Shown here: piece after piece, positions 37,579-48,967 of the stretch
Numbering within the stretch: the stretch's first letter is position 1
Layout of the letters: every line of letters begins with the position of its first letter
DNA from: Heracleum sosnowskyi
Lineage: Eukaryota; Streptophyta; Magnoliopsida; Apiales; Apiaceae
Direction of reading: 5' to 3'
DNA: 64,000 nt
Assembly: GCA_030848705.1 (NCBI GenBank)
Contig: CM061242.1
Coordinates: forward strand, 129,590,757 to 129,654,756
Position numbers and translations under genes: made by a program
Notes under the pieces: model-generated
Database searches by the model: none
What the model was told of the DNA's origin: nothing
Seen by the model: the letters and a program-made list of their open reading frames with translations, nothing else

Positions 37579-37618
37579 TTTGCCCGAGGACGTGCAAAAT
37601 GCTAAGTGTGGGGATGTT
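37579..37618 (+). promoter_or_regulatory. 3' hairpin and polypurine tract, Gypsy element 1
   Basis: Hairpin TTTGCCCG-AGGA-CGTGCAAA (one C/T mismatch), then TAAGTGTGGGGATGTT directly before the 3' LTR at 37619. The purine run is the expected plus-strand primer. Confidence 0.75.
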
Positions 37619-38934
37619 TGATAGAGTATATATTTATATATATTTTATATGATTTTATTCCTCATATTTATTATATTTTGCATTTAATTGGATTTTTATT
37701 TAATAAATTTTGGTGTTTTATTGTAGGATATAAGGAAGTTCTAAATTTGGAAGGATTTGAATAAAAAGGGCTATTTGGAGCTTAATTAGAAGAAAATTCG
37801 GAATTATTGGGCTACGCGGGTTCCTTACATTGTTTGGGCCGTATCTTGAGTTTCAGAAGTCCGTTTTCGATGATCTTACAGCCCACGCGAAGCTTGTGGA
37901 ATTCTCTTTAATTCTGAGATGGTCCAGTAAGCAAAATCCAACTGGAGAAGCCCAGAAACTGCAGAGATCAGACAACTGCGAATTTTAGTAGAGAATCCTA
38001 CTCGGCTTAGAAGAATTATTGGTATAATTAATTAAATCATCAAAATACTTTTAGCATAGAGAAGAAGGACCAGGTTTTTTAGGAGAAGAATTTACGATAC
38101 ACACAACTTTGTAAACACTTTCTTTTGGGGAGATTTTTCTGAGAACTTTTATTTTCCTTGAAGATAGAAGATTAAAGGTTCATCTCTATTCCTTATAATT
38201 ATGTGTTCATCTTACAATTCATATATCTCTTGTTTAGTTAATTCAATTATGAGTGAGTAGATTATTAATCTAGGGTTAAGTTGAACCCTAGTTATGATTG
38301 ATGTGTGAATTTCCCAATTCCCCCAATTTAATTATTTAATTGCTCTTGCTTATTGAGTTGTTTAAATTAACAATTGCAAATCAGATGTGATTATGTGTTG
38401 TTTGAACCAATATCTAATTATCAACGAGAGTTGGAATTATATGGTTGTGATTTATCCAATAAGAACATGAAATTCTCCATGAGAATAGGTAGAATGGATT
38501 GTTAGGAAATTAGGGTGCCGTGATTAATGTCTCTAAATTACATGATACCATGAGAATAGGTTTGATTGTATTTTAAGAGAAGCCATTAATACCTGAGAGG
38601 GGTTTTTGGTATTTATAGGGCGCATCTTTCCTTTTGAGTAGTTTATCTGATTAATTGGGGAGGGAATTCACGATTGCATTAATTCATGCTAGTGGGGATA
38701 CTTAATTCTGGATGTTTTTAATATTTGATTTAATATAAACACAATTCGCTTTAGTATAAGATTAGTTTAATAAATTCTCAATATTTATTGTGATACTTGC
38801 TTAGCCGAATTAAATCAGAAACAACTAGTGATTGATACGTTTGTCTCTGTGGGATCGACTCTGACTTACCCTGCTACACAGTTAGAAGGATTAGTTAGAT
38901 ATTATAATTTGATAGGCACGCGACAGCCTTACCA
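37619..38934 (+). repeat. 3' LTR of Gypsy element 1
   Basis: 1316 bp, the same length as the 5' LTR, ends CAGCCTTACCA, followed by the TSD GTCCA and the resumed transposase reading frame. Confidence 0.95.
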
Positions 38935-39745
38935 GTCCATCTAATTTTCGATGGATGTATTTTGTTGAAAGATATTTGCACAACTTGAAGTTGAAAGTTA
39001 GGAATAAAGCTCGAGTGGAGGGTTCAATTGCAGAACGATATATTGAGGAGGAATGTGTACACTTTTGCTCATTATATTTTGATTCTAAAGTTGCAACTCT
39101 ACATAATCAACTTCGTCGAAATGAGGCACCCCGACGATCTCATGATCCCAATTTGTTAGAAGTTTACACATATCCAACTCTACCCGGTCTACGTAACAGA
39201 GATAGAATCTTGAGTGATGATGAACATGGACTTGTAACATACTATGTTCTTATCAACTCACCCGAGGTTAGAAAATATTTGCGGTGAGATATTTATCTTG
39301 ACCATCTTTACACACACACGATACTTTATTATTTTTCTTACAAATCTAGTTTAATGTGCAGTGGATTCCATAGGTTGGTGCAAAAACAATACCCGCACTT
39401 TAATGATGCCCAAAGAGATCAATTTCAAAAAGAGCATTTTCCGGATTGGTTCGAAAGAAGGGTACTTTTTTTTAATATATTTATAAATATAGATATACAT
39501 GTGACTTTACCATTTTATTCATGCACTTATGTAATTTTTATTATATATAATTTTAGGTACTAGATGATGAAAAGCTCAAGACCAAATTTATAGATTTAAT
39601 AAGAGGTCCTATTTATAAAGTTGAATCTTATAAAACGTGCAAGTGCAATGGATACAAATTTGCTTGTGCAAATCTTAATGAGCTCACTTCATCAAATTCC
39701 GGTGTAGTTGTCACAAGATTTGATGATGCATTGGTGAAAAATTAA

Positions 39746-40273
39746 TTAGATCATCAGACCCACCTAATCCACTAAAGTTTTCAAACCTTTTAATTATATA
39801 ATATTAAATTAACATAATATATCTTACTACTTTTCTGATTTCTCCAGCCAAAATCTCAATTTCAGGGATCAGGGTCTCAACTTTGACTCCAGCTCAGATT
39901 TGTTGCCCTTTTAGCAATGTTTCTTATTCCAAAAGTCTAAACCAAAGTCCATGCTTATGCAACTTGCAATTGTCTATATTCATTTTTCTTACAATGAGTT
40001 AGGGTTTACACTAATTCAAGAAAGAACATAATTTCTTAAAGGTAGCTTAATAAAAAAATTGAGTTAGTATTTGTTTTTTTCTCTAGAAGTTGAGCTAGCT
40101 TTTTCTCTTGGAAGTTGAGCTAGCTTTTGGAAGCTCTCTAAAAAGTTGTCGGTTTAGTTATTTTAGAATCCAACTTGTCTCTGTTTGCATCAAATCACTC
40201 TCTACCCTGTCTCTCTGTCTTGTCAGATAATCTTTCTAATGCTATTTATTATAACTATTATTATTATTATAAC

Positions 40274-40342
<69 letters not shown>

Positions 40343-40631
40343 TTCTATTTACGTTTCTTGTATTGCATCCTTCTTTCTGATGACCTTGGGATTCATTTTA
40401 TGATGGACTGAATGTTCCTCGTTTAATTATACTCTATGTTCCTGAGTCATTTGATATCTAGAAACCAATTTAATAAATGAGTTAACGTTATTGATTGATT
40501 TTAACATGTACTGGATGCACGAATGTACTGTATACTTGTATATGCAATTGTGATTTTTATATAAGCTATGTTAATATATGCAGGTTGGTAGGTCAAGTTG
40601 ATGGTTAGTACTATTTCTGGTCCTTATTGCG
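39746..40631 (+). other. Spacer between the two CACTA genes
   Basis: No coding signal. It contains a duplicated phrase around 40080-40130 (GTTGAGCTAGCTTTT twice) and a long (TTA)n tract at 40253-40341 that yields artefactual Tyr/Ile ORFs. It ends with an intron-like acceptor (ATATGCAG at about 40583) before the Gly-rich exon, so part may be a leader intron. Confidence 0.5.
40253..40341. repeat. (TTA)n microsatellite
   Basis: About 25 TTA units with two early interruptions. Confidence 0.95.
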
Positions 40632-40979
40632 TTGGGGGCTGGTACCAGTGGTGGTGGTGGTAATAGAGGAAGAAAGGGAAGTAAAGGGGGTAGGGGAAGA
40701 GGTGGACGGGGAAGTGGCAATGGAAGAGAAAATGGTAGTGGGGAGGGAAGGGGCCAGGGAGGAGATAGGGAGGAAGGTAGTGATAATGAGGGGAATGAGG
40801 GGGAAAGTGGTGATGAAGAACGGGAGAGTCAAATTGTTCCGATTGTCAGATTCGAGAGAGCTAAACGTAGCTGTTGTGTTGGGGATTACAATAAGAGGCC
40901 AGCCACGGAAAAAGATAGGGAAACTGTCCATTTTATTGAAGGAAGAAAGTATTGTCTATTCTCACTCGATTATCTGCAC

Positions 40980-40984
<5 letters not shown>

Positions 40985-41056
<72 letters not shown>
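40985..41056. repeat. (AT)n microsatellite
   Basis: About 35 AT units in the presumed first intron of the TNPA-like gene. ORFs reading YIYIYI here are artefacts. Confidence 0.95.
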
Positions 41057-41058
<2 letters not shown>

Positions 41059-42744
41059 TACATGTATTCTGATTATATCTAAATTTTGTAGTATCAAGGA
41101 GGCTAAGAAGAAAAAGACTTTAAGCTACATTGTCAAAGTGACCTGGGATGAAAATACACATGAAACAAAAGGCGCAGAACGTGAAGCCTTTTATGACCGT
41201 TGTCTCAATGAATTCAAGGCATTTATGCATTTTTTATATTTTTTTAATTTCATTTGATTTCTTATTGTGAGTTGTATGTCATTTGCATTGATGATTGTAT
41301 ATTTAATTTTGTTTGCAGAAATACTATGCCTATCCAAAAGGATGTGAAGAAGTGGGGGATAGAGCTGTCAGAGAGTATGTGAAAAGGAACTGGAAGAGTC
41401 TTCCTTATCAAGAGAAGGCCAGGGCAGAAAGAGATGCGAGTGATGCTAGGAGGGGTGGTTTGACTACGGCTACTCGACATACTTTCCGGCCTCATTACTT
41501 TAGCCAGCGCACTTGGGATAGCCTGAATAGGTATTGGGAATCTGATCTATTTAAAGAGAGGTCAATCAAGGCCAAGAAAGCCCGAGATCATCTGGAACAT
41601 CAACACTACAGTGGTTCCATGCCTTTTGACCAGAGAAGGGAGGTAAGCGGATTTCAAAAGTAAAAAATTTGCATGCTTTTTAATACATTTGTTATGGCTG
41701 ATGGTTTTATTAAGGACCACTGGTATCTATTTAATACATTGGGGTTTCATTTCTCAGATTATAAACTTTAAGGCTTTTTAGGTGCAGGATATCTATTTAA
41801 GGTTTAGATTCTTTTTAAATAAAATTTGAGGTTTATGTGTACATTTATGCAAAGTTTAAGGTTTAGAATACTGAACTAATAATTAAAGTTTTGCTTGTTT
41901 TTAAAGCATTTTATTTTTATATATGTTTGTCTTTTCCAGTTTAAGGTTTTGATGTTTGACCAGCAAACAAAATCAATTCAGAAGTCAGCATGCTTACATA
42001 ATTCTTGTTCTTTAGACGTTATTTTCTGTTTAACGTTATCATACTAGTTTACTTGCCATCTCCTTGTATATATTACTTAGTTTGCAATTATTATTTGGTT
42101 AATATTTACATATATGTTAATGCCAACCTCTCTAATTTACCGGAACTGGAGGCAAAAAGCCAAGGACCTATTTCTGATATGGAGTTTATGGATTATGTGT
42201 ACCACTTCGACAATCTAGCTGATCTAAAATTCAAGGTATAATTTTTTTTATGATTTAATTCTTTCTTTTATATGAACCTCTATTTCTCTCCAGAATTTTT
42301 TGTTTCCTTAATTTAAAATTTCCAACTTGATTAATTAAGTTTTTCGTATATGTTACATGGTGCAGGAAGATATGGAAAGGGTGCGGGCTTCACAATCCAC
42401 TCAATCCACACCCGAGGAGTTGACTTTGGATCCACCTCCATCACCGAATACCCTAAAGAAGATCCACCGGAAGAATGAATTAAGTCTAACAATACAGGCG
42501 AGACCCCCAAAGAAGGGGAGAGCCCTCCTTCATCCTCGACAAACAGTGGCAGAGGTTCTTGGAGCCTACAAGGCAGCAGAACTGACCCAATCCACACAAA
42601 GTAGGCGTGCTCTTTTCCAGCAACTCAGTGATGATGCATTGGATTTGGTAGTGAGGGTTTCAGGTGAGGTGCACCTCATGGTTCATTCTTTGGAGATGAC
42701 AGAAGTGCCACGAGCATTGTTAAATGAGCAGATGCATCGCCTAG

Positions 42745-43389
42745 TGTGACAACCCGGGTCAATTCCCGAGCCTTTTTCGAAAATCGGGTCAAGTCCCGAT
42801 TCCGAGTCCGAATAAGTCGAAGCCTACTGGCCCAAACGCAACCAACTTTGCCTTATAAACTGAATAGAAGTCCCAAATCTCCTCGATGTGGGACTGGGGT
42901 GTTACAAACTCCCTCACTTAAACTCTTGACGTCCTCGTCAAGCCTGAACGGATAGCCCATAGGTTCCAAGATCGTTCCTCCCCCTGAACGGATAGCCCAT
43001 AGGTTCCAAGATCGTTCCTCCTGTGGGATAATACCGACTGGCTTCGTGTCCCCACCTCCGAACCTCTGTCCATTGTGGGATAATACCACCAGCCTTCGTG
43101 TCCCCACCTCCGGCAACTTGACGAATCAAGCTTTCGAGAATCGGCTCTGATACCATATGTGACAACCCGGGTCAATTCCCGAGCCTTTTTCGAAAATCGG
43201 GTCAAGTCCCGATTCCGAGTCCGAATAAGTCGAAGCCTACTGGCCCAAACGCAGCCAACTTGGGTAACGACTAGCCCACCACAGGCCCCCAAAAGATCAT
43301 GATTTGTTGGTGCTAATTAGTAGTAGTACTTTGCCTTATAAACTGAACAGAAGTCCCAAATCTCCTCGATGTGGGACTGGGGTGTTACA
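42745..43389 (-). mobile_element. TRIM (terminal-repeat retrotransposon in miniature)
   Basis: 645 bp with LTRs at 42745-42906 and 43158-43389, tips TGTGACAACCC and GGGGTGTTACA (so TGTAACACCCC...GTCACA on the minus strand), flanked by the TSD CCTAG (42740-42744 and 43390-43394). Two bases inside the right LTR the minus strand reads TGGTATCAGAGCC, the tRNA-Met primer-binding site, which sets the orientation. A purine-rich GTGAGGGAGTT borders the other LTR. The interior (251 bp) is non-coding and has GATAGCCCATAGGTTCCAAG twice. The left LTR lacks about 70 bp present in the right one. It interrupts the TNPA-like gene. Confidence 0.9.
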
Positions 43390-44949
43390 CCTAGCCACTG
43401 AAGCGTTCCCGAATCAGGAAGACCCAAGGCAGCGGGAACTATGGACTTAATATATGCGGCTAGCAACAGCTTTTGTTGTTGATGCTATGACATTGAACAA
43501 AAAGGTCATTTTGGAGGTAATTTTTCATACCTTTGTTTATACAATTTAGAATTCCCTTAAGTAAAGTCATCAGTCAGAACATAGAGATCAGAAATGAGAT
43601 TGTAGGTAAAGTGTAAGTGGTTAGAGGTCTTTAATAAGCTTCTCATGTTTTCTCCTTCATCCCAATCAGTAAGAATTTTACACAAATTTGATGTTGTAGT
43701 CATCAACCTAGCACCATTACCAGCAGGAGAAAACGGGAACCATGCTATCGTTGGCATTTTCGGGATAACTGTTTCTATTTTCGGGATAACTGTTTCTATT
43801 TTCGGGAGTCATTAGATGGTTTAAAAAGTTTTTTGAAATATATTTAAGCAGAATAGACAACAGTTACAGATGTCTACTTTTATTCTGGTAAACGGAAATT
43901 TGCTGAAATTTTAGCTGAATTTAGATAATATGAGTATTAATTAAAACAAACGGAATTTGCCAATTTTCAGGAAATTCAAACACTCTCTAGGGTTAATATC
44001 AAATGTCAAGAAAACCCAAACTTAACAGAAATATTCTAGAAAAGATCCCATGTTGTTTGTATGTATATTGGTCAAGTGAAATTTGTCATTCTTTTTTGTT
44101 TATTAATACAATGGATATGTCTGTGAAATTGTTTATTAAACTGCCTTGGCATGTTAAATTGTCTGATTAAGCCCAATCAAATACCATATCTACACTACAC
44201 TTATTATTATCGGTAACATGAAATGCATAAGCCTAGTTTAAGAAAATAGTGAAAATAGGAGGCCTGAGTCTCATCGGCTGCTTGTGCGAGGACTAGATGT
44301 GTGTTAATAAATTTTCTGGTCATTTTGTAGCAGATGATGGTTTAACTAGCAACAATAGTTAATATTAATTGTACACCTCTGAGTCATAAATAAAAACCAG
44401 TAGCAGAACCAATAATTACAGATGATATACCAATAAAATAGTAAGAACTGGATGACTCTACTAAAGTTTTCTTATATTCAGTTGCGTTGTTATACTTTTG
44501 TGGTTATAATGCATGATTTGTTGAATCGCAGGGTACTAGTATTGAAAAGGCACACTTGACTCCCAACAATTTCCGAAACAACAATGATGAAGACGAAGAT
44601 CACGATGCCGAGAACTACTCCCTCCATTAGCTACTATAGCTTTATCTTTTAATCCTTTAGGACTAAACTTCTAATGTCTTCTACCTTTTGCGACTTACCA
44701 AATCATATATCATGCTAGCTAATCTTTTGGCACTAATCTCCTCCAAGCTTAACCTTCTGAATCAGAATTACGAATGTGAAACATTTGGCTATATTTTGTT
44801 TATAACTTTTGGATATATTATGTATATTATTTCAATGGTCTAGTTTGAAACTTAAATTTTTACTTGTTTGATTTTGGTTTATTTTCCCAGATTGTGGTTG
44901 GTGTATTGGCTATCGATATATTGCTTCACAGGGCCTAGTTTTTTTTTTT

Positions 44950-45499
44950 GCAATGGCATGTTTAATTTTGGCTGATTTCCGTCGCAATTAACGGACCTAA
45001 ACTTTCTATATGGCTTGCTATGTTTGACTAAAATTAGTCGATTTTATTAATTTGACTAACTAAAATGTAGTCATATTTATAAATTTGACAAACTAAAATG
45101 TACTCTTATTTATAAATTTGACCAACTAAAGTGTAGTCATATTTATAAATTTGACCGAAAAGCAAACAAGTCGAATTTATAATTTTGACTCCTGGTGGTC
45201 ATTTTTATTTGCAAGACGCGGGAAATTTGAAATTTTAAAAAAATTTGAAGTCAAAATCCAACATGTAAAAATGACCATTGTCGGTCAAATTTAGGCGGTC
45301 AAATTTAACTGGTCAAAATTGGGCGGTCAAAATTAGTCGGTCAAATTTATGCAAATATGACCGATTTTGCTGAATGTGACTAGGTTAAAAATGACCGACA
45401 TATTTCGGTCATATTTGTCCAAATATGACCGCCATCGGTCAAAATTAGTTAAATGTGACCGAATTTTTTCAGTCACATTTAGCCGTTTTTCTTGTAGTG
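44950..45499. repeat. CACTA subterminal repeats and right terminus
   Basis: Dense short motifs of the type (C/G)GGTCAAA/TTTGACC and AAATATGACCG in both orientations, more than twenty in 500 bp, then the tip GCCGTTTTTCTTGTAGTG. In En/Spm elements such motifs bind the TNPA protein. The earlier half (45030-45170) has a repeat of about 45 bp around TATTTATAAATTTGAC. Confidence 0.85.
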
Positions 45500-45540
45500 A
45501 TTTTAAATTTTATTTTCAATAATTTAATTTTTATTCTCGA

Positions 45541-45568
45541 TCTTTGCTTCGCACGGGTTATCAGCTAG
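45541..45568 (+). mobile_element. Helitron-like 3' terminus
   Basis: TTTGCTTCGCACGGGTTATCAG then CTAG (45565-45568) and T. The hairpin is degenerate. It lies 42 bp from the CACTA tip, so the CACTA element probably landed inside or beside an older Helitron. Confidence 0.45.
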
Positions 45569-45907
45569 TTTCATAATTAACACGAGGAAAATAAATTATA
45601 GGATACATAGAGACTATCACAGACTCACAGTGCAGAGAACTAAAGTTAATTGGATGGAGCTCGGAAATGTGAAAATAGCCGGGGTGAAAGAGAGAGAATG
45701 ATATAAAAACTTAAAAGGTGAAAAGAGTATGATTTAATCACCTAAAATGAATGAAATTTTCGTTCCATACAGAATGTCTAATTAAAATATATACAAATGT
45801 ATACGAACATGACACGTAACTCGAAATTGATGATCCTAAAAAAATGATTGAAATTATAACGAGTCTGATTCGAGTTACGGAGCTTATGAGACACACGGCT
45901 GCTTCAC
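45569..45907. other. Unassigned intergenic DNA
   Basis: AT-rich, no ORF, repeat or RNA seen. Confidence 0.5.
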
Positions 45908-46083
45908 AGATACGTAAATCAACAAACTAAATTACATTTATACTTTTGGCAGTTCCAATACTTCTGGTAGCCCATTAAGATGCAAATGTAATCCATTAAG
46001 AAATTGCTCAACGCATAATTGAATTTTGTGATCTGAAACACTTCTATTGGCTGTAAATTATGGATTTGTCATGCACAACCTAC

Positions 46084-46368
46084 GGGGGCGTTTGGTTCGT
46101 GGTTAATAAGACTGGTTAATGGGAATCGGAACCTCAGACCCATGTGTTGGTTTTTGGATTAACAATTTGATGGTTGGGAATGGAAACTTCATTCCCATTA
46201 GATGGGGAAATCATACCCTACTTCACCCTTGGGATACCATATCATACCCATTACCATTAGCCCTCATTCCCATACCTCTCATTCCCATTCCAATTATAAA
46301 TTGAGTTATAAGTTGGGCAGACAAACACCCTGATAAGTTGGCTTTTATTTAGGTTGCCAAACAGGCCC
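46084..46368. mobile_element. MITE-like element, copy in duplication unit 1
   Basis: Inverted tips GGGGGCGTTTGG and (reverse complement) GGGCCTGTTTGG bound about 285 bp rich in CATTCCCATT/AATGGGAATG, as in widespread 'TTTGGTT' plant MITEs. No clear TSD, so the superfamily is uncertain. Confidence 0.5.
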
Positions 46369-46375
46369 ATAGTAA

Positions 46376-48967
46376 TCTATTATATATATAATAGAGCAAC
46401 TAGGGGTTTAGTGAGACAATTTAATCATCTTGAAATTACTAAATTACCCCTCTTATATTATATTAATGATAAAAAATTTGTTTTTGATGGGAATTGAACC
46501 TAGGACCTAGCAAGTGATCATTTGTTCTATGTTTCTTAATATTTTTTGAGAGTAGTATCAATAATCTTTATAATACAAATTCGATATTAACATCTACCAC
46601 TACTAACATATTGAAAATGTCAACCAAATATCACTTTCTATATTTTTCTTTAATATTTAATTTAAAATTTAAAACTATCAACATATTTACTCCTTTCTAA
46701 TTATATTCTCATATGTAATAAGCATAAAACGAATTTTATCTATTATTTTACATTTAAATATTTTTCATTATTAGACATTAACAACTTATAATTGCAGATC
46801 CATTTTTTAAATTTTCGTCTTCAATAAATAAAATTTATATATGTTGATTATTTTCGAAAACTACACTATTAGTCTATAAAGTATTGAACCTGAAAACTGA
46901 AAAAGATTTTTCTCTTTGTATACTAATCAAAAAGTTTTTGTAGCAGAATTTTAGAAAAAAGTTGAGGTTGTCATCGTACGACTAAATCAAATATAAACTA
47001 ATATTTGTTTAAAATTTTTGAATATTTATTTTAAAATATTAAATTATTTGTGTCAAGTGGTAATTGTAAAGTAAAGCGAGTAACTTATCAAGAATCAATT
47101 TACCGACTTTTTGAGAGATATAAGTAATAGTTTTCTAAAATAAATTATATCCACAATTGTACAATTATCGAATTCAATATGTCTACTATTAAGTTTAAAC
47201 TCGGATGGAGATTACAATTATCAAATGTTTATATATATAAGCATAACACTTCAACAAAGCAGAGGATCGTTTACTTCATAACAACACTGATGTCAATATT
47301 AACTATCATATAATTGATTTATCGCACATTTAACGTTTACATATACGATATATTTTGGAAAAAGGAATAAAAAATATATTCGTATCCAGAGCATGCCCGT
47401 ACGTAGGACTAAAAACATAATTCTAATGGCAGTTTAAACAATATCTGCATAAACTTGCCGTTTATCACTAACTGGATCTTGCCAAACCAGTACATAAAGT
47501 ATTGAATCTGAAAACTGGAATAGATTTTTCTCTTTGTATACTAATAAAAAAGTTTTGAAAGAGGCTTTGACAAGAAAGTTGAGGTTGTCATCGTACTAAA
47601 TCAAATATAAACTAACATCGGTTTAAATTTTTTGAATATTTATGATAAAAAATATTAAAAGTATTGAATGTTAAATTATTTGTGCCAAGTGGCAATTGTA
47701 AGGTAAAGCGTGTAACTTATCACAAATCAATTTACCAATTTTTGAGAGATAAAAGTAATAGTTTTCTAAAATAAAGCATGTCAATAATTGTACAATTATC
47801 AAATTCAATATGTCTGCTATTAAGCTTAAACTTGTATGGAGATTACAATTATCAAATATATATATAAGCATAACACTTTAACAAATTAGGGGATCGTTAA
47901 CTTCACAACAATACTATGTCAATAATAACTATCATATAATTGATTTATCGCACATTTAACGTTTAGATATACAATATATTTTGAAAAAAAGAAAAAAATA
48001 TGTTCGTATCTAGAGCATGCCTGTATGTAGGACTAAAAACATAATTTTAATGGCAATGTTTAAACAATATCTGCATAAACTTGCCTGTATCGCTAACTAG
48101 ATCTTGACAAACCAGTATATAAATTATTGAACCAAAGTATATAACCTGAAAACTTGAAAATATTTTTCTCCTTGTATACTATTAAAAAAAATGTAGGAGG
48201 CTTTTACAAGAAAGTTGAGGTTGTCATCGTATGACTAAATCAAATATAAACTAATACCGGTTTAAAATTTTCGAATATTTATGATAAAATATTAAAAGTA
48301 TTAAATGTTAAATTATTTGTGTCAAGTGACGATTGTAAGGTAAAGCGAGTAATTTATCACGAATCAATTTACCAAGTTTTTGAGATATATAAGTAATAGT
48401 TTTATAAAATAAAGTATATCCACAATTGTACAATTATCGAATTCAATATATCTGCTATTAAGCTTAAACTCGGATAAAGACTACAATTATCAAATTTTTC
48501 TATATATAAGCATAACACTTTAACAAATTAGGGGATCGTTAACTTCACAACAATAGTACTCATGTCAATATTAACTATCATATAATTGATTTAGCGCACA
48601 TTTAAGGTTTAGGTGTACAATATATTTTGAAAAAAGAATAATAAATATATCTGTATCTAGAGCATGCCCGTATGTATGACTAAAAACATAATTTTAATAG
48701 CAATATTTAAACAATATCTGCATAAACTTGCCGTTTATCACTAACTGGATCTTACCAAACCAATAAATGTCTGTGCTTAGTGACATCAACTGTAGAATTC
48801 AAAACTTTAAAACGTTTTCAAGGTGTATCATTAACTAACGTTATTTATTAGCACGACAAGTCCATGTACAAAATGGAAGAAATTGCATTTTATAATACAA
48901 TATGTACACACTTTAGTAACATGTGAGTCTAGAGCATGCTCGTGCCTCGCACGGACTATAAAGCTAG
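46376..48967 (+). mobile_element. Non-autonomous Helitron with verified borders
   Basis: Starts TCTATTATATATATAATAGA after an A and ends AGCTAG before a T, with GC-richer GCTCGTGCCTCGCACGGACT just upstream of the end. Removing it exactly restores the sequence seen in duplication unit 2 (CCCATAGTAA|TTCATAATAA at 49546-49565), so insertion was A^T without target duplication, as Helitrons do. Inside are three tandem units of about 620-640 bp (from about 46880, 47503 and 48130), each containing AGAGCATGCC(C/T)GTA, a degenerate copy of the terminal hairpin. No Rep/helicase ORF. Confidence 0.9.

Larger units (their letters stand above)
34755..37618 (+). other. 3' non-coding region of Gypsy element 1
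   Basis: About 2.9 kb between the pol stop and the 3' LTR, where Athila-like elements may carry an env-like gene. Here no convincing protein is present. It contains T-rich runs (34850-34905), a stretch with repeated CACGGTGCA/CGCAGTGCA (35010-35260), repeated GTCAGC/CCACGTCA (35400-35570), a tRNA-like segment on the minus strand (35612-35682), a (TTA)n run (35872-35901), three hairpin/PPT-like modules and a conserved structured block (37426-37540). A 202-codon ORF at 35088-35696 overlaps the repeats and the tRNA-like segment and is probably chance. Confidence 0.7.
27983..38934 (+). mobile_element. Full-length Athila/Tat-type Gypsy LTR retrotransposon
   Basis: 10,952 bp. Two LTRs of 1316 bp each, TG...CA, flanked by the 5-bp TSD GTCCA (27978-27982 and 38935-38939). 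It has a tRNA-Asp-type primer-binding site, one uninterrupted gag-pol of 1772 aa, a 2.9-kb non-coding 3' region with three PPT-like motifs, and a PPT next to the 3' LTR. By eye the LTRs differ at about nine positions (~0.7%), so insertion was recent: a few hundred thousand years at usual plant rates. It splits the CACTA transposase and is in the same orientation. Confidence 0.95.
25799..39745 (+). pseudogene. TNP2-like CACTA transposase, interrupted by a Gypsy insertion
   Basis: Exon 1 is 25799-27982 plus 38940-39283 after the insertion, in frame across the GTCCA duplication. Further exons are 39361-39461 and 39557-39745. The N-terminal transposase-associated region (DRSWIGRNRYNEFKYLTEEY with a C-x-C...C cluster) is followed by the TNP2 core (YFPLTQRLQRLF; DGFDPF; WPVVVVVYNLPPSMC; then GKLACPVCMG, HNIDVMHTEKNVFDNI). 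After the insertion come RWMYFVERYLHNLKLKVRNK and IAERYIEEECVHFCSLYF. Defects: an in-frame TAA at 26981-26983, where families usually have Tyr in a G-x-E-T-Y-D context; the 11-kb insertion; and an early stop after DDALVKN that removes the usual DUF4216-like end. Not functional as it stands. Confidence 0.85.
40632..44630 (+). pseudogene. TNPA-like second gene of the CACTA element, broken by a TRIM
   Basis: Pieces: a Gly/Arg-rich exon from about 40632 (GRKGSKGGRGRGGRGSGNGR), an exon near 41092-41217 (KEAKKKKTLSYIVKVTWDEN), 41319-41642 (YAYPKGCEEVGDRAVREYVK; QRTWDSLNRYWESDLFKERS; YSGSMPFDQRRE), about 42154-42235, 42366 onward, and a last exon 44532-44630 (acidic, ending ENYSLH). The 41319 exon matches the plant transposase Ptta/En-Spm pattern. 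The Gly-rich frame has no ATG after its upstream stop (TTG stands where a start could be). The TRIM at 42745-43389 interrupts the fifth exon, and a stop follows shortly after it. An (AT)n tract lies in the first intron. Inferred role: the subterminal-repeat-binding partner of the transposase. Confidence 0.6.
25050..45499 (+). mobile_element. CACTA (En/Spm) transposon with nested insertions
   Basis: Holds a TNP2-like transposase (25799-39745) and a TNPA-like gene (40632-44630) in one orientation, then about 550 bp of subterminal repeats, then the inverted-repeat tip GCCGTTTTTCTTGTAGTG ending at 45499, i.e. CACTACAAG on the other strand. The next bases, ATT, would be the 3-bp TSD. I could not find a left CACTACAAG tip; the start given is only the end of the preceding repeat, so the element is probably 5'-truncated. 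A Gypsy element (27983-38934) and a TRIM (42745-43389) are inserted. Without them it would be about 8.9 kb. Confidence 0.75.

Noticed and set aside
40175..41082. ORFs with long Tyr/Ile runs
   Set aside because: They are translations of the (TTA)n and (AT)n microsatellites.
42745..43389. Assignment of the TRIM to Cassandra
   Set aside because: LTR tips are similar but no 5S rRNA-like promoter boxes were found.
46480..46510. Second B-box-like GGTTCAATTCC on the minus strand inside the Helitron
   Set aside because: No A box at the right distance and no cloverleaf.
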